This document shows positions 1 to 8,038 of a stretch of 64,000 nt of DNA, in pieces. Position numbers and translations under genes: made by a program. The notes beneath the pieces were generated by a model. The model saw only the letters and a list, made by a program, of their open reading frames with translations. It did no database searches and was not told the origin of the DNA. This DNA is from JAAYVZ01 sp035384965. GTDB taxonomy: Bacteria; Acidobacteriota; Thermoanaerobaculia; Thermoanaerobaculales; Thermoanaerobaculaceae. The first letter of the stretch is position 1, and each line of letters opens with the position of its first letter. Location of the stretch: the NCBI GenBank assembly GCA_035384965.1, contig DAOOJE010000001.1, forward strand, positions 248,001 through 312,000. Reading direction: 5' to 3'.

Positions 1-140
1 CGCCAGTCGATCTCACCCGGTATGACCTTGTCGAGCAAGTAATCGGCATTCAGCTTGGAGCGGCCTTCCGAGGCCGCGGCCGCTCCGGCGTCGGGCCGGG
101 GCTCCGCCGCCCGCTCGTCGAGCTCCTCTTCCCCGGTCAT
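1..140 (-). CDS. hypothetical protein, N-terminal fragment cut by window edge
   Basis: Only the first 46 codons are inside the window. They start at an ATG two bases after the stop of the upstream gene at 143-640, so the two are almost certainly co-transcribed. The visible part is acidic and alanine-rich, then reaches a segment ending PGEIDW at the edge. I do not recognise a domain. Small proteins next to YqjD/DUF883-like genes are often membrane-associated, so a short envelope protein is plausible, but this is inference from position only. Confidence 0.6.
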   Translation of the reverse strand, partial: MTGEEELDERAAEPRPDAGAAAASEGRSKLNADYLLDKVIPGEIDW

Positions 141-142
141 GA

Positions 143-640
143 TCACGCCTCACGCGGACGCACGAGGTAGCCGACCGCGAACCCGACGGCCAGCGCCACC
201 AGGATGGCCTTGCCGGGGTTGCGGCGGATGTAGTCGATGACATCGTCGCGGACGCCCTTGAGGTCGATCTCCTCGAGCTTGGCCTTGAGGCGGGCGTAAC
301 CCTTGCGCAGCTCCTCGATGAGCTTCTCGAACTGGGCCTTGGCCTTGGCGTACGCCTCCTCGACCAGCTCGCGGGAGCGGCCGTAAAGCTGTCCCATGTA
401 CTCGCGCACCGACTCGAGGGCGGCGCGGGCCTCGGCCAGGTATTCCTTGGCCTTGGCGTAGGCTTCCGCGGAGTGGGCGCGGACCGTCCCGTACCCCTCG
501 CCGAGCACCTCCTTGGCCCTCTCCATCGACTGCTCGGCGCGGCTGATCCCCTCCTTGGCGCTTTCCAGGGCGTCCTGGACGACCTCCTCGAGCTGTTCGA
601 TCTTCTCCTCGACACCGGCCGGTTTCTTTGCTCCTGTCAT
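143..640 (-). CDS. YqjD/DUF883-like C-tail-anchored membrane protein
   Basis: 165 residues. Residues 8-130 are a continuous, highly charged alanine/glutamate/lysine-rich helix with heptad character. This is followed by a short segment (DVIDYIRRNPGKA) and one C-terminal hydrophobic helix with glycines (AVGFAVGYLV) ending in a basic RPREA tail. That order, a long coiled coil and then a glycine-containing tail anchor after an RRNPG-type turn, is typical of the ElaB/YqjD/DUF883 family, inner-membrane proteins made in stress or stationary phase. A strong ribosome-binding site (GGGAGG, 6 nt before ATG) supports the start. It is followed at 2 nt by another small gene. The family assignment rests on architecture. 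Confidence 0.75.
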   Translation of the reverse strand: MTGAKKPAGVEEKIEQLEEVVQDALESAKEGISRAEQSMERAKEVLGEGYGTVRAHSAEAYAKAKEYLAEARAALESVREYMGQLYGRSRELVEEAYAKAKAQFEKLIEELRKGYARLKAKLEEIDLKGVRDDVIDYIRRNPGKAILVALAVGFAVGYLVRPREA

Positions 641-668
641 GTTCGCCTCCCGTTTGGCCTACACACCG

Positions 669-698
669 ATTCTACGCTGCGCCGGCCACCACGCGCAA
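669..698 (-). promoter_or_regulatory. candidate sigma70-type promoter for the DUF883-like gene
   Basis: On the minus strand a TTGCGC hexamer (698-693) and a TAGAAT hexamer (674-669) are separated by 18 nt. This would place transcription start about 20 nt upstream of the ATG at 640, just before its ribosome-binding site. Pattern match only. Confidence 0.4.
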
Positions 699-808
699 CG
701 CGAGCAGCGCGGCGGGCTTGGGTATGATGCGCGCATGCAGCGTCGCGCCCTCTTCCGCCACCGCCTCGACGAGCGAGCGGACGGCCGCGGCCGGCACGCA
801 GGCGCGCC

Positions 809-1942
809 GTGGTGACGACCTGGCTCCGCCGCGGCTGGCGCTTCGCGGCCGAGGTCCTGCGGGCCCAGCACCGCGACAAGCTGTACTTGCACGCGGCGGC
901 GCTCGCCTACACCACCCTGTTCTCGATCGTGCCGCTGCTCACCGTGGCGCTGGTGATGGTCGGCCGCGTGCAGCCGGAGCGCGCCGAGGTCGTGGTGCGG
1001 GCCATCGCGACCGTGATCCCGTTCTCACCGGCTCGCGTCCAGGGCACCCTCGCGGCCTTCGCGGAGCGCACCGCGGCCCTCGGCTGGGTCGCGATCAGTC
1101 TTTCCATCCTCATGATCTTCAACGCCTTTTATCAAATCGAGGAGGTCATCAACACCATCTGGGGGGTCCCGCGCCGGCGGCGCTGGCAGGTGCGGCTGCT
1201 TTCCTTCGCCACCGTGCTGCTGTGCGGGCCGCTGCTGCTCACCGCCCTTTTCTCGTCGCTGTACTGGCTGTCCGCCCGCCCCTGGTTTCCGAGCATCGCG
1301 TTGCTGGCGCGCCCGATCCCGGCCCTGCTGGCGATGCTGACCCTGGGGCTGCTGTACCGCTGGGTGCCCCACACACAAGTGCCCTGGCGGGCGGCCTGGA
1401 TCGGCGCCGCCGTGGGTGCCGCCGGGCTGAGCGCGCTGCACCTGGGGTTCCAGAGCTACTTCGATCTCGCCTCCGATCTCAACGTCATTTACGGCTCGCT
1501 CGCCTTGCTGATGTTCTTCCTCACTTCGCTGTATCTCTTCTGGTTCGCGCTCCTCCTCGGCGCCGAGGCGTCGTGGGTGGTCGGGCGCGCGCCGATCGCC
1601 CACCCCGAGTGCTCGGCGGCAGTCCTCGACCTGCTGCTCGACCTGCAAGGCGGCGAGGAGATGCCGGTGCGCCTCGCGGCGGCGCGATTGGGCAGCGCCG
1701 CCGACGAGGTCCTCGCCCAGCTCTGCGCCGAGCCGGCGCTCCTGCAGTGCTCGCGCGGCACCGTTCGCCTCGTGCGCAGCGCCGAAGCGATCACCCTCGG
1801 GGAGATCGGGGAGCGGCTCGGCGCCGAGGCGCCCCGCAGCTCCAGCGGCGTGACCCTGGTCGCGCTCGCGAAGGCCCGCGCGACCGATGTCGAGCCCGCC
1901 GAAGCCCCCCCCGAGAGCGTTCCCACCGATGCCGCCGACTGA
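809..1942 (+). CDS. YihY/BrkB family inner-membrane protein
   Basis: 377 residues. The first ~280 form the YihY/BrkB core: an amphipathic N-terminus, then six hydrophobic segments, with the family-typical ALAYTTLFSIVPLL stretch near residues 31-44 and an EEVINTIWG motif near residue 110. The family was once misnamed RNase BN. Members are polytopic inner-membrane proteins of unclear transport or envelope function. The C-terminal ~90 residues are soluble and look like a winged-helix-type appendage, which some family members carry. Translation begins at one of two adjacent GTG codons (809 or 812); no ATG is available in frame. The end overlaps the next gene by 14 nt. Confidence 0.85.
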   Translation: MVTTWLRRGWRFAAEVLRAQHRDKLYLHAAALAYTTLFSIVPLLTVALVMVGRVQPERAEVVVRAIATVIPFSPARVQGTLAAFAERTAALGWVAISLSILMIFNAFYQIEEVINTIWGVPRRRRWQVRLLSFATVLLCGPLLLTALFSSLYWLSARPWFPSIALLARPIPALLAMLTLGLLYRWVPHTQVPWRAAWIGAAVGAAGLSALHLGFQSYFDLASDLNVIYGSLALLMFFLTSLYLFWFALLLGAEASWVVGRAPIAHPECSAAVLDLLLDLQGGEEMPVRLAAARLGSAADEVLAQLCAEPALLQCSRGTVRLVRSAEAITLGEIGERLGAEAPRSSSGVTLVALAKARATDVEPAEAPPESVPTDAAD

Positions 1943-3161
1943 ACGGCTTGCAGCTGGCCGCGACGCCGACCTGGCCCCGTGGGGAGCCGTCGCGGCGGCG
2001 CTGGCGCGAGAGCACGGGATCGCCGACCTCTTCCTCGAGCGCCGGGTCGAGCGCTGCTGGCGGCTGCGCGACGGCGCCATCACCCAGGTGGAGACGGCCA
2101 CGCTCGAGGGGGCGGCGTACCGCGACCGCGACGGCCGGCTCGTCTCGAGCGATGGCCTCGAGCGCACCGGTCTCGCGGCGCTGGTCCGCGTCCCGGCCCG
2201 GTGGCTCCCCCCTGTCCCGCTGCCGGCGGCCCCTCCGGCGCCAAGCTGGGAAGAACTCGCGGCGCCGGCCGACCCAGGCCTCTTGGTCGCGCGCTGGATG
2301 TGGCGGGCTGGCCTCGTCGTCGGCACAGCCGCCCTGGCCCGCGTCACCCGGCCGGTGCTGCTCGACCTGGGGTGGGCCGACGGCCGCCGCACGGTGCGGC
2401 CCTGGCCGCTCGCGCCAGGCTGGAACCTGCCCCCGCCGTCGCCGCTGCGGGCCGGTCACCCTCCAGTCGGGGCGGTGCGCGCCCTGCTCGCGCCTCAGGC
2501 CGCCGCCACCCTCCTGCACGAGCTGGTGGGCCACCCGCTGGAGGGTGACCTCCTGCTGGCCGGCTCGTCGCCGTGGCGCGGTCGCCTCGGAGAGAGCGCG
2601 ATGCCGCTTCGGCTCGACGTGTGGGACGACCCCACGCGGTGGGACCTTCCGGGAGCGTACGACGCCGACGACGAGGGAGTGGCGGCGGCACCGCGGCGCC
2701 TGCTGGAGGCAGGCGTGCTGGCGGGGGCGCTCGCGGACGCCGCCTCGCGCGGCCCGCTGGGAGGAACGGGCGGCAACGCCCGCAGGGCGACCGTGCACGC
2801 GCCACCTCGCCCGCGGATCTCGAACCTCGTGGTGCGGGCGTCGAGCGCCCTTGCTGCGCCCCCTCGCGACGAGGCCGACATCGAAATCGAGGCGGTGTCG
2901 TCCGGCACACTGGAGGCGCGCTCCGGCCTCGTGCTGTTGCAGGTGCGGGCGGGGTACGCCCTCCGGCACGGCCGGCGCACCCGCCCCCTCGGGGCGTTCA
3001 CCCTCGCCGGCCAGATCGAGCAGGTGACCGGCGGCGTCCTATGCGCCGCAGGCACGCCCGAGCCCAGTGCCGAGCCCGGCTGGTGCGGCAAGGACGGCGA
3101 GGTCGTACCGACGGGCAGCGAGTCGCCGTGGCTGCTCGTGAACGGGCTGGAGGCGCGATGA
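1929..3161 (+). CDS. TldD-like metallopeptidase
   Basis: 410 residues, TldD/PmbA superfamily. The zinc site is visible as HELVGHPLEGD: H197-E198-x3-H202 with a further glutamate at 205, matching the HExxxH signature of TldD. In known systems TldD pairs with PmbA (TldE) to form a heterodimeric protease that matures peptides such as microcins and degrades unfolded peptides; only TldD carries the metal. The protein is shorter than E. coli TldD (481). I chose the ATG at 1929, which overlaps the BrkB gene by 14 nt and follows a GAGAG; an in-frame ATG at 1887 would give 14 more residues. The stop overlaps the next start (ATGA), so the pair is translationally coupled. Confidence 0.85.
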   Translation: MPPTERLAAGRDADLAPWGAVAAALAREHGIADLFLERRVERCWRLRDGAITQVETATLEGAAYRDRDGRLVSSDGLERTGLAALVRVPARWLPPVPLPAAPPAPSWEELAAPADPGLLVARWMWRAGLVVGTAALARVTRPVLLDLGWADGRRTVRPWPLAPGWNLPPPSPLRAGHPPVGAVRALLAPQAAATLLHELVGHPLEGDLLLAGSSPWRGRLGESAMPLRLDVWDDPTRWDLPGAYDADDEGVAAAPRRLLEAGVLAGALADAASRGPLGGTGGNARRATVHAPPRPRISNLVVRASSALAAPPRDEADIEIEAVSSGTLEARSGLVLLQVRAGYALRHGRRTRPLGAFTLAGQIEQVTGGVLCAAGTPEPSAEPGWCGKDGEVVPTGSESPWLLVNGLEAR

Positions 3162-4459
3162 GCCTCCGCCGCTCGACCTTGCTTCCGGCGGCCGAAAGCG
3201 CGGCCGAGACACTTGGCGCCGCCGGTCGCCGGTGGGAGGTGCTGCTTCGCCAGGGCCGATCGCTGGCTCTCCGCTGGTGGGCCGGAGGGCGCGAGGAGCG
3301 GGCGAGCGCGGAAAGCGGCGTCGCCTGCCGCGTCTCGGTGGCCGGCCGCAGCGGTTTTGCGGCGGCCTCGGGCAGCGGCGCCCGCGCCGGGCGGCGGGCC
3401 GCCGAGAGCGCACTGGAGGCGCTGCTGCCCGGTATCGACGCGATCCCGCCCGCCGGTGTGCTGGGGACGACGCCGGTGCCGGCGCCGCCGGAGGCCGCCA
3501 CGCTCGAACACCTGCATGCCGTGGCCGCGAGCCAGCAACAGGCCCTCGCCCGGCATCCCGGCGTCGAACTCGTGGAGCTGCGCGCCACTTCCGGCGAGGC
3601 GCACACGCACCTCTTCACCGCCGAGGGCCACGCTGCCGAGGCGCGGATTGCGGGCGTGGCGGTCGAGCTGGTGCTGGCGGCGGCCGCGGGCCCAGCCCGG
3701 CTCGTGCACTGGGCCGGGCACAGCCTCGACGATCTCGACGTGGCGGAGTTCGCCGAGCGCTCCGCTGAGGCGGTGCTGGTGTGCAGCCGGGGCGGACCGG
3801 CCAGCCGGCGGCTCGCCGACGTGGTGCTGGCACCGCCGGCCGCCGCCCCGCTCGTGCTGGCGCTCGTCGAGCGCCTGCAGCGGGCCGGGGTCGACCCCGC
3901 CGACCCGCTGCACGGCGCCAGAGTGGCCCCGGCGTGGCGCCTGGTCGATGAGCGAAGCGGGCCGGAGGGTTTGTTGCCCCAGCCGTTCGACGGCGAGGGG
4001 CTGCCTTCCCGCCCTCACGCGCTGCTGGCCGAGGGCCGCCTCGGTACTCCGCTACTGGCGTGGGGAGAGGCCGCCCCTCAGGGTCGGGCGGCCGGCGGCG
4101 CGGTTCGGCACTCGTACCGGCAGGCACCACGCGGAGGACCAGCCAACCTGGTCGTGCACCCGGCCCGTCCGCTGGCTCCGCAGACTCTCCTCGAGCGCCT
4201 CGAGGACGGGTTCTGGATCGACCTCCCGGCCGGTCCCGTGCAGGTCGACCCGAGCGGTGAGCGCTTCACGTTACGGGCTGCCGCAGTCAAGGTGGCGGCC
4301 GGCCGCCCAATTGGCTGCCACCCGGTCGTGGAGGTGCGCGGGTCGTTCCGCCGCTTGCTGGGCGGCCTGGCGGCCACGGGGCTCGACACCCGGAGCTTCT
4401 CGCTCGGTGCCGCAGTCACCACGCCGTCGCTCCTGCTCCGGGCGCTCGAGGTGGCGTGA
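3158..4459 (+). CDS. PmbA/TldE-like peptidase partner
   Basis: 433 residues. This is the metal-free partner type of the TldD/PmbA superfamily: it lacks the HExxxH site, keeps the beta-rich superfamily scaffold, and has the conserved C-terminal region (GCHPVVEVRGSFRR) in which PmbA proteins place the ends of the barrel. The start ATG sits inside the stop of the TldD-like gene (ATGA, 4-nt overlap), which suits two subunits made in equal amounts. Sequence identity to classical PmbA appears low, with many alanine-rich stretches, so this may be a divergent pair acting on an unknown peptide substrate. Nothing resembling a precursor peptide is visible nearby. Confidence 0.8.
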   Translation: MSLRRSTLLPAAESAAETLGAAGRRWEVLLRQGRSLALRWWAGGREERASAESGVACRVSVAGRSGFAAASGSGARAGRRAAESALEALLPGIDAIPPAGVLGTTPVPAPPEAATLEHLHAVAASQQQALARHPGVELVELRATSGEAHTHLFTAEGHAAEARIAGVAVELVLAAAAGPARLVHWAGHSLDDLDVAEFAERSAEAVLVCSRGGPASRRLADVVLAPPAAAPLVLALVERLQRAGVDPADPLHGARVAPAWRLVDERSGPEGLLPQPFDGEGLPSRPHALLAEGRLGTPLLAWGEAAPQGRAAGGAVRHSYRQAPRGGPANLVVHPARPLAPQTLLERLEDGFWIDLPAGPVQVDPSGERFTLRAAAVKVAAGRPIGCHPVVEVRGSFRRLLGGLAATGLDTRSFSLGAAVTTPSLLLRALEVA

Positions 4460-4555
4460 GGCTCGCGCCGCCGCGACGTTCGGTTGCCGGCGGCGGAGCT
4501 GGCAGGCGCGGAAACGGCCGCCTCCCCTTCCGGCCACGTGAGCGAGAACGAGCGC

Positions 4556-4939
4556 TTACACAGCTGCCGCGCGCGGCCGTGCCTGCTCGGCCTCGGCAAT
4601 CTGGGCCCGCACCGCGTCCATGTCGAGCGCCCGCACCTTGCCAATGAGGTCGTCGAGCACCGGCGCCGGGAGCATGCCTGGCTGGCTGAAGACCAGCACG
4701 CCCTGCCGGAAGATCATGAGCGTGGGGATCGAGCGGATGCCGAAGGCGCCGGCCAGTTCCTGCTCTTCCTCGGTGTTGCAGGCTGCGAACGTGACGTCGG
4801 TGTGGCGGGCGGCGGCCGCCTCGAAAATCGGCTTGAAGGCGCGGCAGGGACCGCACCAGGGCGCCCAGAAATCGATGACGAGCATGTCGTTGTCGCGGAT
4901 CATCTGCTCCACGTTGGCCATCGTCAGAGTGGTGGTCAT
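4556..4939 (-). CDS. thioredoxin
   Basis: 127 residues, one thioredoxin fold with the active site WCGPC at residues 28-32 and the conserved cis-proline context SIPTLMIF. It reduces protein disulfides in the cytoplasm; no signal peptide is present. The C-terminus is ~20 residues longer than standard thioredoxin and is alanine/arginine-rich. I selected the ATG at 4939 because GGAGGA lies 5 nt upstream; an upstream ATG at 4975 falls inside the promoter palindrome and is unlikely to be used. The gene diverges from the ferritin-like gene, and both look promoter-proximal, consistent with a shared oxidative-stress role (inference). Confidence 0.95.
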   Translation of the reverse strand: MTTTLTMANVEQMIRDNDMLVIDFWAPWCGPCRAFKPIFEAAAARHTDVTFAACNTEEEQELAGAFGIRSIPTLMIFRQGVLVFSQPGMLPAPVLDDLIGKVRALDMDAVRAQIAEAEQARPRAAAV

Positions 4940-4964
4940 TGCGTCCTCCTCCATGGTCACATCA

Positions 4965-4986
4965 CTTATAACCATGTGGTGATAAG
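4965..4986. promoter_or_regulatory. imperfect palindrome, candidate operator
   Basis: A 22-bp inverted repeat (arms CTTATAACCA and TGGTGATAAG) matches its own reverse complement at 18 of 22 positions. It lies directly after the -10 element of the thioredoxin promoter, over the expected transcription start, the usual place for a repressor. It is A+T-rich in an otherwise G+C-rich region. The cognate regulator is unknown. Confidence 0.45.
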
Positions 4987-5012
4987 GTAAGACCTCCAGA
5001 CTGCCTTGTCAA
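4984..5012 (-). promoter_or_regulatory. sigma70-type promoter for thioredoxin
   Basis: Minus strand: a perfect TTGACA (5012-5007), a 17-nt spacer, then TACCTT (4989-4984). The start site would fall within the adjacent palindrome, about 40 nt upstream of the thioredoxin ATG. Confidence 0.6.
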
Positions 5013-5036
5013 GACCCCCACCTCCGGCGAGTCGGC

Positions 5037-5064
5037 TTGACACCCCGGGGGAAGGGAATATCCT
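5037..5064 (+). promoter_or_regulatory. sigma70-type promoter for the ferritin-like gene
   Basis: TTGACA (5037-5042), a 16-nt spacer and TATCCT (5059-5064), about 55 nt upstream of the ATG at 5119. Together with the thioredoxin promoter this makes a back-to-back pair whose two TTGACA boxes are only 24 nt apart. Confidence 0.55.
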
Positions 5065-5118
5065 CGGTCCGATCGGCGGTTCTCAGGCGCGGGATCCTTG
5101 CCCGGGCTCGGAGGCGAC

Positions 5119-5628
5119 ATGGACCTGAAAGAAGCCCTCACCGTGGCCATCGACTACGAGCACCGCGTGCGCGACCACTACGCGCGCGGCGCCGAGGCGC
5201 TGCTCGACCCCAAGGCGAAAAAGGTGTTCGAGACGCTGGCTCGCGAGGAGCAGGGGCACGTCGGCTATCTCGAGAGCCGCCTCGACGAGTGGCAGGCCCG
5301 CGGGCACTTCGAATCCCCCGAACTGCCGACGCTTCTCCCCTCCGGAACCTGGATCGAGGCGGCGCGGGCCCGGCTCGCCAGCCTGCCCGCCGGCAGCGCG
5401 ACCGGGAGCGAGCTCGACCTGCTCAAGACCGCGCTCGAGCTCGAGCGCACCACCAGCGCCTTCTACCGGTCCCTGGTCGACACCCTGCCGGCAGGCCAGC
5501 GCGAGCTGTTCGCCCGTTTCCTGGCCATCGAGGAAGGCCACCTGGCCATTGTCCAGGCCGAGATCGACGCCGTGGCCGGGCACGGCCACTGGTTCGATTT
5601 CCAGGAGTTTTCGCTCGAGGCGAGCTAA
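5119..5628 (+). CDS. ferritin-like / rubrerythrin-type di-iron protein
   Basis: 169 residues, a four-helix bundle with a complete di-iron ligand set: E14, then ExxH at E44-H47, E109, and ExxH at E138-H141. The two internally similar halves are typical of the rubrerythrin-like ferritin superfamily. There is no C-terminal rubredoxin domain (no CxxC pairs), so this is an erythrin-only form. Such proteins reduce peroxide or handle iron in microaerobic or anaerobic bacteria. GGAGG stands 5 nt before the ATG at 5119; an in-frame codon at 5098 lacks a ribosome-binding site. Divergent from thioredoxin. Confidence 0.85.
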   Translation: MDLKEALTVAIDYEHRVRDHYARGAEALLDPKAKKVFETLAREEQGHVGYLESRLDEWQARGHFESPELPTLLPSGTWIEAARARLASLPAGSATGSELDLLKTALELERTTSAFYRSLVDTLPAGQRELFARFLAIEEGHLAIVQAEIDAVAGHGHWFDFQEFSLEAS

Positions 5629-5668
5629 AGCGCCGTCGGCGCCGTTTCCGAGTTTTCCAGGAGGCAGC

Positions 5669-6751
5669 ATGGCTTTCGATCTGGGCAAGCTTTTCGAAGA
5701 TGTCTTCGACCCGCAAGCTGGCGAGGTGGTGCTCGTCGCGTGCGACCTGCCGCGGCGGCAGGAGGACGACACGCCGGCGTGGGCCGACCGGCGGGCAATG
5801 GCGAGCGAGTGGCGGGACGCCATGGAGGCGCTGGGGCGCACCCGGGGGTTCACGACGTTGCCGCTGCTCACTTACACGGCGACCGGCGCCAACAACGCCG
5901 AGCTGCCCGCCACCGGCACCCTGGGCTACCAGAAAGTGGAACTCGGCCCGACCCTCCTCGGCAGCACGCTGGCGCTCTTCCTCACCCAGTACTCCGCCAC
6001 CGCACCCCTGGACGGCTTCACGCGGCACAAGGAGGATTTCCGCGCCGCCTCGATGCCCGGGCTCGCCCGCGCGATGCAGGACACGGCGCTGGCGGCCGAC
6101 TACCGCGAGGTGGCGAGACGGTGCCGCATTCTGGCCGAGCTCCTGGACGGCGCCGATGCGGTCGAGGTGCGCTTTTCGACCGGCGACGAGTGCCGCTTCG
6201 ACGTGCGCTTCCGGCGGCCCGAGGCCGACGACGGGTTCCTGCCGCGCTTCAAGCCGGGCGACCGGATCATCAACTTGCCGTCGGGGGAAACGTTCATCGT
6301 GCCGTACGAAGGCGAGCGGCCGGATGCACCGTCTCGCACCGAGGGGATCCTGCCGGTGCAGGAAGGCGGCGAGCTGGCGCGGTTGCGGGTCGAGGGCAAC
6401 CGCATCGTGGCGGTGGAGGGGGACGGCGAGCTGGTGGCGCGCCTCACCATGGTCTTCGCCGCCGACCCGGCCCGTCGCAACGTGGCTGAGGTGGCGTTCG
6501 GCTGCAACGACCGCGCCCGCGTCTGGGGGAACGTGCTGGAGGACGAGAAGGCCGGCTTCCACTGGGCCTACGGGCGCTCCGACCACCTCGGAGGCGTGGT
6601 GGGGGTCGCCGCCTTTTCCTCCCCGGCCATGGTGGTCCACCAGGACATCGTCTACGCCGCCGGCAACCCGATCCAGGTCCTCGACGCCGTCGTCGTGCGG
6701 GGGGAGCAGCGCACCCCGGTCATGCGCGACGGCCAGTACGTGGTTTTCTGA
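5669..6751 (+). CDS. M29-like aminopeptidase (AmpT/AmpS family)
   Basis: 360 residues. The C-terminal half carries the pattern of M29 metallo-aminopeptidases: NLPSGETFIVPYEG, then NVAEVAFG with a metal-ligand-type glutamate, GNVLEDEKAG with a second glutamate, GFHWAYG with a histidine, and a final HQD in place of the usual HWD. These correspond by position to the two-metal site of aminopeptidase T. The N-terminal half, which forms the substrate chamber, is less similar. Expected to cleave N-terminal residues from peptides in the cytoplasm. A ribosome-binding site (AGGAGG) precedes the ATG at 5669, 40 nt after the ferritin-like gene, so the two are probably co-transcribed. Some relatives are not peptidases (for example NicX-type dioxygenases), so the exact substrate is open. 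Confidence 0.75.
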   Translation: MAFDLGKLFEDVFDPQAGEVVLVACDLPRRQEDDTPAWADRRAMASEWRDAMEALGRTRGFTTLPLLTYTATGANNAELPATGTLGYQKVELGPTLLGSTLALFLTQYSATAPLDGFTRHKEDFRAASMPGLARAMQDTALAADYREVARRCRILAELLDGADAVEVRFSTGDECRFDVRFRRPEADDGFLPRFKPGDRIINLPSGETFIVPYEGERPDAPSRTEGILPVQEGGELARLRVEGNRIVAVEGDGELVARLTMVFAADPARRNVAEVAFGCNDRARVWGNVLEDEKAGFHWAYGRSDHLGGVVGVAAFSSPAMVVHQDIVYAAGNPIQVLDAVVVRGEQRTPVMRDGQYVVF

Positions 6752-6769
6752 GATCGCTGCCGCGCGCCG

Positions 6770-7864
6770 TCACTCGCTTTGGCGCCGGCCGGCCCGCGTC
6801 GTTCCGGTCGCGTCGTCCCTCTTCCCCCTCTCCTGGACCGGCGACCGGCTCGCGCCTGGATGCCCGTACTCGGCCGAGCGGATGTTCCGGAGGCGGGCTG
6901 CCGCCTCGGCCTCGGTGACGCTCGACTGCCAGTGACCGGCGAGGCGAAAGCCGGCGAGCACTGCGAGGAAAACCCCTGCGACCGCCAGCGCTGCCAGCGC
7001 CGGGCGTAGCGCGCCCCGGCCATGTCGCGGAGGCCGGACCCCCAGACACCCCGCCACGGGGCAGGCGGCGACGCAGTCCTGGCACCCCGAGCACTCCACG
7101 TTGCCCACCCTGCTCGCCGCGTGCACCGGGATGCGCGCCGGGCAGGCCTTCGTGCAGGCCCGGCAGTCGACGCAGGTGGCGGCGTCCCGTTCCACGCGCA
7201 GCGGAGCCAGCCGGCCGAGCAGGCCGAGGAGCGCCCCGTACGGGCACAGGTAGCGGCACCAGGCGTCCCGCACCAGCACCGACGCGACGACGAGTGCTCC
7301 TACCACGCCGATCGTGAGCCGGGAGGGCTCGGCGAAGAACAGCAGCATCTTGACGTCCGCCACGCGGTTGTACGGGGAGTCGAGAAAGGCGACGAGCGCC
7401 GGCAGTTCCATTGCCGCCCAGGTGGCCCAGACGAAGAAGGCGAGCAGCGCGTACTTCAAGCCACGTAACGGGATATCGAGCCAGCGGGGCAGCATCCACG
7501 TCCTGCCCAGCAGCCCGCGGCCGACGTCGCCCAGCAGCTCCGAGAGCGTCCCCACCGGACAGATGTGGGAGCAGAACGCCCGCGGCAGCACGAGGCTCGA
7601 GGCGAAAGCGGCGAGGAGGATCGCCAGCGCCGCCGGGTGGATCGGGTGGATCCCGCCTCCGGCCGCCCACAGTCGCAGCGACATGAGCGCCGAGATCGGC
7701 AGGAACCCTTCGACGCCGGCCGGTCTCGCCACCGCCGGGTGCCTACCGGCGAGGTGGGCCGACGCCCAGAGCGTGAACTGGATGCCGATCGCCAGGACGA
7801 GCACGCCGAAGAGCGCCTGGGCGAGGCGGCGGGTGCGAACGCGCAGCGGGACTCCGGTGCACAT
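6770..7864 (-). CDS. NapH/CcoG-type membrane polyferredoxin
   Basis: 364 residues from the ATG at 7864. Several transmembrane segments surround two motifs of the NapH/NosR/YccM group, FCSHICPVGTL and WCRYLCPYGALLG, then come two 4Fe-4S binding motifs (CVDCRACTKACP and CSGCQDCVAACP). A C-terminal hydrophobic helix and a charged tail follow. Such proteins pass electrons across the cytoplasmic membrane, usually from quinol to a periplasmic reductase or for metallocentre maturation; no partner reductase is adjacent, so the acceptor is unknown. An ATG at 7909 would add 15 residues but overlaps the palindrome at 7909-7922; I prefer 7864, which follows GGGAG. Confidence 0.85.
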   Translation of the reverse strand: MCTGVPLRVRTRRLAQALFGVLVLAIGIQFTLWASAHLAGRHPAVARPAGVEGFLPISALMSLRLWAAGGGIHPIHPAALAILLAAFASSLVLPRAFCSHICPVGTLSELLGDVGRGLLGRTWMLPRWLDIPLRGLKYALLAFFVWATWAAMELPALVAFLDSPYNRVADVKMLLFFAEPSRLTIGVVGALVVASVLVRDAWCRYLCPYGALLGLLGRLAPLRVERDAATCVDCRACTKACPARIPVHAASRVGNVECSGCQDCVAACPVAGCLGVRPPRHGRGALRPALAALAVAGVFLAVLAGFRLAGHWQSSVTEAEAAARLRNIRSAEYGHPGASRSPVQERGKRDDATGTTRAGRRQSE

Positions 7865-7908
7865 GACCACTCCCGCTGCATCCTGGAGTCCTGCCGCTGG
7901 CTCCGGCA

Positions 7909-7922
7909 TTGACCTCGGTCAA
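7909..7922. promoter_or_regulatory. CRP/FNR-family-like palindrome
   Basis: A perfect 14-bp inverted repeat, TTGAC-CTCG-GTCAA, fits the TTGAC/T-N4-A/GTCAA pattern bound by FNR, FixK and DNR-type regulators. It lies between the polyferredoxin gene and the divergent ECF sigma gene; its centre is about 51 nt from the preferred polyferredoxin start. No convincing -10 element is seen at the spacing expected for class II activation. Confidence 0.4.
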
Positions 7923-8022
7923 CCTCGCCCCGAAAAGGCGTTCGGCGGTTTCGCCCGAACCGGCCCGCGTGTCGAAAGGGCATGGCGGCGTCCGTACCTT
8001 TCCGCGCCGGTACCCCGGTTGC

Positions 8023-8028
8023 TACAGT
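8023..8028 (+). promoter_or_regulatory. -10 element close to the sigma-factor start (leaderless candidate)
   Basis: TACAGT ends 10 nt before the ATG at 8039, so transcription would begin within a few bases of the start codon; no Shine-Dalgarno sequence fits in between. Confidence 0.4.
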
Positions 8029-8038
8029 GGCGGCGACC

